The position numbers and the translations under genes are program-made. A DNA stretch of 64,000 nucleotides. Source: Holophagales bacterium UBA5704. GTDB lineage: Bacteria > Acidobacteriota > Thermoanaerobaculia > Multivoradales > UBA5704. Below the pieces are notes generated by a model. That model saw nothing but the letters and a program-made list of their open reading frames with translations, searched no databases and had not been told where the DNA came from. The stretch is taken from assembly GCA_002420005.1 (NCBI GenBank), contig DIHE01000036.1:111029-175028 (forward strand), in the 5' to 3' direction. This document shows, piece after piece, positions 1 to 8,800 of the stretch. Numbering within the stretch: the stretch's first letter is position 1; each line of letters begins with the position of its first letter.

Positions 1-2849
1 TCACGGACCTCTGGTCGGAGTGGTTGTTCGTGCGTGAGATCACCGTTCTGTACGATGCCTTCTCTGCCGGCCGGCCGTCTCCGATGCCCGACCTGCCGGT
101 GCAGTATGCCGACTTCGCCTGGTGGCAGCACGAATGGTTGCGCAACGGAACCCTGAATCCGGCCCTCGACTACTGGCGAGCCCGGCTCGTCGGCGCGCCT
201 CCCCTGGTGGAGCTGCCCACCGACCGCCCCCGGCCCGCCGTCCAGACCCACAACGGTGCCAGCCGCCGCTTCCTCCTGCCGGCACGCCTCGCGATGTCGC
301 TGGCCGAGCTCGGCCGGAAGGCGGGAGCGACCTCGTTCATGGTTTTGCTGGCGGGCTTCTCCGCCCTTGCCAGCCGTCTCGCCGGCGCCACCGACCTGCC
401 GATCGGCACTCCCATCGCGAACCGAAACCGTCTGGAGACCGAAGGGCTGATCGGCTTCTTTGTGAATACACTGGTATTGCGCAATGACCTGTCCGGTGAG
501 CCGTCCTTCGCCGAGCTGCTGCTGCGGACGCGCAGCACGACGCTGGCCGCCTACTCGTATCAGGACCTTCCGTTCGAGAAGCTCGTCGAGATTCTGGACC
601 CTCAGCGGACCCTGGCCCATACGCCACTGTTTCAGATGATGTTCGGTTATTACAACGCCCCGCCGCGGGCGGCGGCCCAGGAGTCCCGCGCCTTCACGGT
701 CAGCGCACTGGCCGTTGTTGCCGCCGGTGCCAGGTTCGATGTCGAGCTGCAGCTCGCGGACAGGGGGGACGGAATCAGCGGTGACCTCGTCTACAACCGG
801 GATCTCTTCGACGCCTCGACCATCCAGCGTCTGACGGAGCATTTCGCCGTGATCCTGGAGGAGGCGAGCGAGACCCCTGCCAGAAGGCTCTCGGAGCTGC
901 CGCTGCTCGGCGCGGGCGCGCGACAGCAGCTTCTTCTGGAGTGGAACGATACGGAGACGACCTGTCCCGGTGGTCTTTGTCTGCATGCTCTGGTCGCAGC
1001 GCAGGCAGAGCGGGCTCCCGACGCCATTGCCGCCTCGTTCGAGGGGGAGTGTCTGACCTATCGCGAGCTGGTACGCCGTGCTCGCCGGCTCTCTCGATAC
1101 CTGAGGGCTCTGGGCACCGGGCCTGACGACCTCGTCGGAGTGCTCCTGGAACGGTCGTTGGAGATGATTGTCGCGCTCCTCGGTGTGATGGAGGCGGGGG
1201 CCGCCTACGTGCCGCTCGACCCAGGCCTCCCCGCAGAGCGCCTCGGTGTTCTCGTGGAGAGCGCCGGCCTTGCCGTGATCCTGACCCGGGAGAGGCACTC
1301 CGACCTGATGCCGTTTCGAGGGGAGCGGGCCGTCCCGCTCGACACGGGCTGGAGTGAAATCGAAGGGTTGTCCGGAGAGGTTCCACCGGCTCGGGTCGAG
1401 GAGCAGAACCTCGCCTATGTGCTCTACACCTCCGGGTCGACGGGTACGCCCAAGGGAGTGATGATTTCCCACCAGGGCATCGTCAACCGGCTGCTCTGGA
1501 TGCAGGAGGCCTACGGCTTGACGGCGCAGGACAGGGTGCTCCAGAAAACCCCCTTCGGGTTCGACGTCTCGCTGTGGGAGTTCTTCTGGCCTCTGCTGAC
1601 GGGGGCCCGGCTGGTCTTCGCGCAGCCCGAGGGTCACAAGGACCCGCAGTATCTGGTGGATTTGATCGCGCGCGAGGGCGTCACCACCCTCCATTTCGTG
1701 CCGTCGATGCTCGAGGCGTTCATGGAGGCTCAAGGGCTTGCATCGTTGACCGCCTTGCGGCGGGTCATGGCCAGTGGCGAGGCGCTGCCGCTGCAATTCG
1801 TCCGGCGTTTCTTCGCGCGGCTCGGCCACGCGGAGCTGCACAATCTGTACGGTCCGACCGAGGCTTCGGTGGATGTGAGTGCGTGGCCCTGTGTGCCCGA
1901 TCCACCCGGCTCTCTCGTGCCCATCGGGCGGCCCATCGCCAACCACCGGCTCCATGTCGTGGATGGGCATCTGGCACTGCAGCCGGCCGGGGTTCCCGGC
2001 GAGCTGCTGCTCGGAGGCCCCGGCCTGGCGCGGGGATACCTCGGGCGGCCGGACCTGACAGCCGAGGTGTTCGTCCCCGATCCGCTGGGGGGAGTGCCGG
2101 GAGGCCGGCTCTATCGAACCGGCGACCTCGTGCGCCATCGAGCGGACGGGGAGCTGGAGTTCCTCGGCCGCACCGATCACCAGGTCAAGCTGCGCGGCTT
2201 CCGCATCGAGCTGGGAGAGATCGAGGCGGTCCTGACGAGCCATCCGGCCGTGCGAGAAGCGGTGGTCCTGCTGCGAACCGACCTGCCCGGTGGTGGCGGC
2301 TTGGTCGCGTATGTCGTGACGGACGGTCCCGAGGAGGAGACGGTTCGGCAGCGCCGCTGGCTGGAGGAGCGCTTGCCCGGCTACATGGTTCCGGCGGCTT
2401 TCGTGCGCCTGGAGTCCCTGCCCCGCACGATCAACGGCAAGGTGGACCGGCGGGCCCTGGCAACGCCGCAACGCAGCGCCGAGAACGTCTTCGTGGCACC
2501 TCGCGCTCCGGTCGAGATCGTCCTGGCGCAGATCCTGGCCGAGCTGCTCGCCGTGCCGCGCGTCGGTGTGGACGACAACTTCTTCCAGCTGGGAGGGCAC
2601 TCCCTGCTGGCGACTCAGGTCATCACGCGCGTTTCCGATGCCTTCGGCGTTTCATTGCAGCTGCGCCACTTTCTCGAAGCGCCCACGATCCGGGGGCTTG
2701 CGGCGAGGATCCTTGCCGACGCTCGCGAGCTCGAGAGAGTCGAAAGGATCGCCGCCCTCATGGTCGAGCTGGCCGAACTGTCGGACGCGGAGGTTGAGGC
2801 GATGCTGGACTCCGAGTCCTCGACGTATCCAGGAGGAAGCCGGCCATGA
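1..2849 (+). CDS. Nonribosomal peptide synthetase, 5'-truncated, (C)-A-PCP
   Basis: The frame is open from position 3, so the start lies upstream of the window. The visible part holds the back half of a condensation domain, entering at its HHxxxDG region where only D-L-W-S is seen, then an adenylation domain (about residues 310-805 counted from position 24) and a carrier domain with FFQLGGHSLLATQ near 853. Core motifs are intact, including YTSGSTGTPKG, NLYGPTE and NGKVDRRAL. The ten pocket residues read as D-V-W-H-M-S-L-V-D-K, which is serine-type. The stop overlaps the next start (ATGA at 2846), so the two synthetases are translationally coupled. Family is certain; substrate is inferred from the code. 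Confidence 0.95.
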   Translation, partial: TDLWSEWLFVREITVLYDAFSAGRPSPMPDLPVQYADFAWWQHEWLRNGTLNPALDYWRARLVGAPPLVELPTDRPRPAVQTHNGASRRFLLPARLAMSLAELGRKAGATSFMVLLAGFSALASRLAGATDLPIGTPIANRNRLETEGLIGFFVNTLVLRNDLSGEPSFAELLLRTRSTTLAAYSYQDLPFEKLVEILDPQRTLAHTPLFQMMFGYYNAPPRAAAQESRAFTVSALAVVAAGARFDVELQLADRGDGISGDLVYNRDLFDASTIQRLTEHFAVILEEASETPARRLSELPLLGAGARQQLLLEWNDTETTCPGGLCLHALVAAQAERAPDAIAASFEGECLTYRELVRRARRLSRYLRALGTGPDDLVGVLLERSLEMIVALLGVMEAGAAYVPLDPGLPAERLGVLVESAGLAVILTRERHSDLMPFRGERAVPLDTGWSEIEGLSGEVPPARVEEQNLAYVLYTSGSTGTPKGVMISHQGIVNRLLWMQEAYGLTAQDRVLQKTPFGFDVSLWEFFWPLLTGARLVFAQPEGHKDPQYLVDLIAREGVTTLHFVPSMLEAFMEAQGLASLTALRRVMASGEALPLQFVRRFFARLGHAELHNLYGPTEASVDVSAWPCVPDPPGSLVPIGRPIANHRLHVVDGHLALQPAGVPGELLLGGPGLARGYLGRPDLTAEVFVPDPLGGVPGGRLYRTGDLVRHRADGELEFLGRTDHQVKLRGFRIELGEIEAVLTSHPAVREAVVLLRTDLPGGGGLVAYVVTDGPEEETVRQRRWLEERLPGYMVPAAFVRLESLPRTINGKVDRRALATPQRSAENVFVAPRAPVEIVLAQILAELLAVPRVGVDDNFFQLGGHSLLATQVITRVSDAFGVSLQLRHFLEAPTIRGLAARILADARELERVERIAALMVELAELSDAEVEAMLDSESSTYPGGSRP

Positions 2850-5800
2850 CAGCCCCCTCGATCTCAGAGAAGCGTCGGCTGCTGCTCGAGAAGCTGTTGC
2901 AGAAAGAGGGGATTGCCGTCCCGATGCGGCGGATCCCCCGCCGCGCCGAGACCGGCCCGGCGCCGCTTTCATTCACGCAACAGCGGCTGTGGTTCCTCCA
3001 GCGGCTCGACCCGGAGAGCGCTTCGTACAACATCCCCAGGAGCGTACGCTTGGCCGGTGCCCTGGACATCGCGGTGCTCGAGCGCTCCCTGGCGGAGATC
3101 GTCTGCCGCCACGAGGCGCTGCGCACCGTCTTTACCGAGATCTCGGGAGAGCCGGCTCAGATGGTTGTTCCTCCCCTGCCGAGCCTGCTGAGTCTCACCG
3201 ATCTGTCGGGTCTCCAGACCGGCAAAGGGGAGAAGGAGCTGGCGTGGCATCTCAAGCGGGAAGGCGCTCGCCCTTTCGACCTCGCCCGGGGCCCGGTCAT
3301 CCGGTTTTCGCTGTTCCGGCTGCGCGAGAACGACCACGTTCTGGCGCTCGTCGTCCATCACGTGGCAGCCGACGCCTGGTCGCTCGACGTCCTCTTCGGA
3401 GAGCTGGCAGCCCTCTACGCCTCCTTTCTCCGCGGGGAGGGCTCGCCGCTGCCGGCTCTGCCGGTTCAGTACGCCGACTACGCGGTCTGGCAGAGGCAGT
3501 GGTTGACCGGCCGTGTGTTCGAGGATCTCCTCGGGACCTGGCTCAACCGTCTCGCCGGTGTTCCGAAGGTTCTCGAGCTGCCGGTCGACCGGCCCCGGCC
3601 GCCCGTCTGGGTTTCCCAAGGAGGAGTCGTCGCTTTCGATGTGGGCCGGGAGGCGACGGCCGCGATCCGCGCCCTGGCCCATGAGGGCAAGGCGACTCTC
3701 TTCATCGCCCTGCTCGCGGCTTTTCAAGCTCTCCTCCATCGGTGGAGCGGCCAGAACGACTTCGTAGTGGGCTCACCGGTCGCCGGCCGGAACCGGCAGG
3801 AGCTGGAGCTCCTGATCGGCGCCTTCATCAATACGCTGGCGCTGCGCGCCGACTTCGCGGGAGAGCCGGACTTCAGGACGGCGCTCGCCCGCACGCGCGA
3901 GGTGGTGCAGGAGGCCCACTCCGCCCAGGATCTGCCTTTTGAAAGGCTGGTTCACGCGCTCGATCTGGAACGGGATCTCAGCCATTCTCCTCTGTTCCAG
4001 GTGCTGTTCTTGCAGCAGGAGGTGCGCAGGGCCCGACAGGAGCTCCCCGGGCTCTCGCTCGAAAACCTGGAGGTGAACAGCGGCGGGGCCCAGCTGGACC
4101 TCACCCTGATGCTGGCCGACACCGGTTCCACTCTTCTTGGTTCGCTGAGCTTCCGCCGTGACCTGTTCGACGAGACGACGGTGCAGCGGCTGGCAGGGCA
4201 TTTCGCGGTCCTGCTCTCCGCGGCTGCCTTAGCGCCATCGACCCCCGTCTCGGAGCTGCCCCTGCTTTCGCCCGGCGAGCGCCACCAAGTCCTGCGGGAG
4301 TGGAACGACACGGCGACGCCCCGTTCCGGCGGCCTTTGTCTGCACGCGCTGATCGCAGCACAGGCGGAGCGGGCTCCCGATGCCGTTGCCGTCTGCTGTG
4401 CGGGGGAGTGGCTGACCTTCCGTGAGCTGGTGAGCCGCTCTCGCAAGCTCGCGCGGCATCTGCGGGCTCTGGGGGTCGAGCAGGACGGCCTGGTCGGTGT
4501 GCTCCTGGAGCGCTCGGTGGAGATGATCGTCGGGCTCCTGGGTGTGCTGGAGGCGGGCGCGGCTTACGTTCCGCTCGACCCCGGCCTCCCGGCCGAGCGC
4601 CTCGGCGCGCTCGTGGAGAGCTCCGGCCTTGCCGTCATCCTGAGCCGGGAGACGCACTGTACATCGGTACCGGTACCCGGGAAGCGGGTCGTCCTGCTCG
4701 ATGCAGGCTGGAGGGCCGTCGAAGAGCTGCAGGGAGCCTCGCCTTCGGTCCCGGCAGAGGAGCTCAACCTCGCCTACGTGCTCTACACCTCCGGGTCGAC
4801 AGGTGTTCCCAAGGGAGTGATGATTTCCCACCAGGGAATCGTCAACCGGCTGCTCTGGATGCAGGAGGCCTACGGCTTGGTGGCGGAGGACCGGGTTCTC
4901 CAGAAAACCCCCTTCGGGTTTGATGTCTCGCTGTGGGAGCTTTTCTGGCCTCTGCTGACCGGGGCCCGGCTGGTCTTCGCGCAGCCCGAGGGGCACAAGG
5001 ATCCACAGTATCTGGTGGATCTGATCGCACGCGAGGGCGTCACCACCCTCCACTTCGTGCCTTCGATGCTCGAGGCGTTCCTGGAGGTGCGGAACCTGGC
5101 CTCGCTGACGGTCTTGCGGCGGGTCTTCGCCAGCGGCGAGGCTTTGCCGCCGCAGCTCGTCCGGCGTTTCTTCACCCGACTCGTCCATGCAGAGCTGCAC
5201 AACCTGTACGGACCGACCGAGGCTTCTGTAGATGTCAGCGCCTGGCCCTGTGTGTCCGAGCCACCCGGCTCGCTCGTGCCCATCGGGCGGCCGATTGCCA
5301 ACCACCGGCTCTGCGTCGTGGACAGGCATGTAGCACCGCAACCGGTCGGGGTTCCCGGCGAGCTGCTGCTCGGTGGCCCCGGCTTGGCGCGAGGGTATCT
5401 CGGGCAACCGGACCTGACCGCCGAGGCATTCATCCCCGATCCCCTCGGGGGAGCACCAGGAGGCCGGCTCTATCGAACCGGCGACCTCGTGCGCCTTTTG
5501 CCGGACGGCAACGTGCACTTCCTCGGCCGGATCGACCACCAGGTCAAGGTGCGCGGATTCCGCATCGAGCTGGGCGAGATCGAATCGATGCTGGCCCGCC
5601 ATCCGTCGGTACGGGCGGCGGTCGTGCTGCTGCGCCAGGATCTGGCGGGCGGTGCCGGCCTGGTGGCCTACGTGGTGGCGGACGAGGAGACGCAGCCGGC
5701 CCTGTCTCTGCGCCGGTGGCTGGAGGAGCGCCTGCCCGGCTACATGGTTCCGGTGTTCTTCGTCCGCCTGGAGGCGCTGCCTTTGAATCCCAACGGCAAG

Positions 5801-8800
5801 GTGGACCGCAAGGCGCTGCCGGCGCCGGAGGTGGACTCGCGCACCGCCTCGTTCACCGCTCCTCGGAATTCTTTCGAAGAGGCGTTGGCGCGGATCTGGG
5901 CCGATCTGCTGGGGCTCGCCCGGCCCGGGATCGACAGCAGCTTCTTCGCGCTGGGGGGCGACTCGATCCAGGCTGTGCGGCTGGTCAGCCGGATGAACGA
6001 AGAGCTCGGCCTCAACTTCAAAGTACAGGACGTCTTCCAGCATCAGACGATCGCCGCGTTGGCCGCGCAGTCCGCCAGCATCGCCGGGAGGACCTCGGTG
6101 GAGCAGGAGCGGGCCGCGGGGCTGCAGGACATCGAGCGCTTCTGCCGGGTGATCCTGTCCGACCCGCAGCAGAGGGCGGGCCTGCCGGACGAGTATGAAG
6201 ATTTCTTCCCCTTGAGCGGGATCGAGAAGGGAATGGTCTACTACTCGCTCCTGTTGCCCGAGGAGCCGGTCTACCACGATCAGTTCGTCTATCTGCTGCC
6301 GATTGCCGACTCCGCGGCCTTCTTCGAGGCTCTCCGCCTGACCATGGAGCGCCACCCCATCTTCCGGACCAGCTTCCATGTCTACGCCTTCGCGGAGCCG
6401 GTCAAGGTGGTCCATCGCGAGCTGCATCTGGAGGAGGAGGTCGAGGATCTCTCGTCGCTCACCCGGCCCGAGCAGCAGCGCCGAATCGAAGAGTACCGCT
6501 CATCCGATGTCGCGAACAGGTTCAGGTTCGACGGCGAGGTGCTCTGGCGCTTCAAGCTGTTCAGGCTCCGCGAGGCCTTGCATTACGCGATCCTGACGTT
6601 CCACCATTCGATGCTCGACGGCTGGAGCTGCGTTTCCTTCTGGGTGGAGGTCAACAACCTCTACGCCCGGCACGACCGCAGGAATGCCCTCCCTCCGTTG
6701 GCGAGCAGCTACAAGGATTTCCTCGCCATCACCCTGGGGCGGAAGAGGTCGGAGGAGACAGCCGCCTTCTGGCGAGAGACCCTGGATGGGGTGACGCGCA
6801 ACAAGCTCCCCTTCAACCGGATCAAGATCCACAGACCGCAGGCACGGGGGATGGGGATCGTGCAGCGCCGGTTGGGCGGCGAGCTCCTTGTTGCGCTGCG
6901 CGCGCTGGCGCTTGCCCACCACATTTCTCTGCGGACCCTGATGCTGGCGGCCCATGTCTGGCTTTTGCACGTTCTCGCGCGGGAGGACGAAGTGGTCACC
7001 GGGGTGGTGACGCATGAGCGGCCCGAAATCAAGGACGGGGACAAGATCCTCGGCTGCTTCCTCAACACCATCCCGGTGCGAATCTACGCCGCGGGAACGC
7101 CGGGGGTCGCACCGCTCCTCAGTGCGGTGGACGGCTACCTCCGCCGGGCCAGAGAGCACGAGGTCCTGCTGGAGGACATCGTCACCGCGACAGGTCATCG
7201 GGAGACGGGCGACAATCCGTTTTTCGATACCATTTTCAATTTCATCGATTTCCACATTCTCGCCGAAGCCGAGCCCCACGGCCGATCCGGAGCCTCTCTG
7301 TCCCCAGGAAGCGAGGAGCAGTACGACCTCGAAGCGAAGGAGATGACGAATACCCTGTTCGACCTCGAGGTCATGGCGACCCTGGGCGAGCTCACGGTCA
7401 AAGTCAAATACTCCCCCCGATATTTCGACGCGGCCGATGCCTGGCGTGCCGCCGACCTCTTCGGCCGGCTCCTCGAGCGGATCACCGGTGACGCGGCGGC
7501 ACGGCTCGACTCCGAAGCCCTGCTCTCCGCCACCGAGAGGAGCGAGGTCATCGACGGGTTCAACGACACCCGGAAGGACTACCCGCGGGAGACGCCCCTC
7601 TTCCGGCTGATCGAGGCGCGGGTGCGGGATTTCTCTGAGCGCCCGGCGGTCTCCTGCGTCGGAGAGAGCCTCACCTATGGCGAGCTCAACCGGGCGGCGA
7701 ACCGGCTGGCCCGGTACCTGCTGCGCCAGGGCGCCCGGCCGGGCGACAACATCGGCGTGATCCATCCTCGTTCGCTCGAGCTCGCCGTGGCACTGATGGC
7801 GGTCCTCAAGATGGGGGGCGCCTACGTTCCCATCGAGCCGGACTATCCGCCGGCGCGGAAAGGCTACATCGTCCGCAACAGCGGCGTTACACGAGTCGTT
7901 GCCGATCGCCGCTACGAGCTGTCGGGGGCCGAAGCCCTTTTTGTGCTTCCGGATCCGTCCACGCTGCTCGTCGAAACCGGCTCCGACCTGGACGTTGACC
8001 CGCGTCCGGATCAACTCGCCTACACGATCTACACCTCGGGGTCCACCGGCCGCCCGAAGGGCGTGATGATCGAGCACCACTCTGCCGTGAATCTCGTCCA
8101 GTGGGTCAATCGGGAGCTCGCGATCGGCCCGCAGTCCACCGTGCTGATGCTCTCGTCCGTCTGCTTCGATCTGTCGGTCTACGACCTGTTCGGCGGCCTG
8201 AGCGCCGGGGCCCGGGTGGTGGTCGCCCGCGAGGAGGACCTGCAAGATCCGGAACGGCTGAGACGGCTCCTGACCGAGGAAAAAGTCACTTTCTGGAGCT
8301 CGGTGCCTTCCACCATGGGGCTGCTCACCCGATACCTGGAAGACGCCGCCCCCGCCTATCGACAGGAGGACCTCACGGCGGTCTTCCTGAGCGGCGACTG
8401 GATCCCCCTATCCTTGCCGGAGAAAATCCGGCGGTTCTTCCCCAACGCCCGGATCCTCAGTCTCGGCGGAGCCACGGAGGGAACCGTCTGGTCGATCTTC
8501 TACCCGGTCGGACGCGTCGACGAGACCTGGGCGAGCATCCCCTATGGCCGGCCGATCGACAACAACACGTTCTACATTCTGGACAAATGCCTGAGCGTCG
8601 TGCCCCCCGGCGTCGTGGGAGACCTGTACATCGGCGGCGTCGGCGTCGCCAAGGGCTATGCCAACGATCCGGAGAAGACGGCCGCTTCGTTCCTGCCCGA
8701 CCGCTTCGCGGTGGGGCCCGGAGCCCGCATGTACCGCACCGGCGACCTGGGCAGGATGCTGCCCGGCGGCAACATCGAGTTCCTGGGCAGGGCAGATCAC

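Noticed and set aside
4229..6427. Long open frame on the minus strand inside the large synthetase gene
   Set aside because: It is a high-GC shadow of the synthetase, with no family pattern and a low-complexity composition.
6100..7500. Heterocyclisation domain before the cysteine-like A domain
   Set aside because: The active site is HHSMLDG, not DxxxxD, so it is a standard condensation domain.
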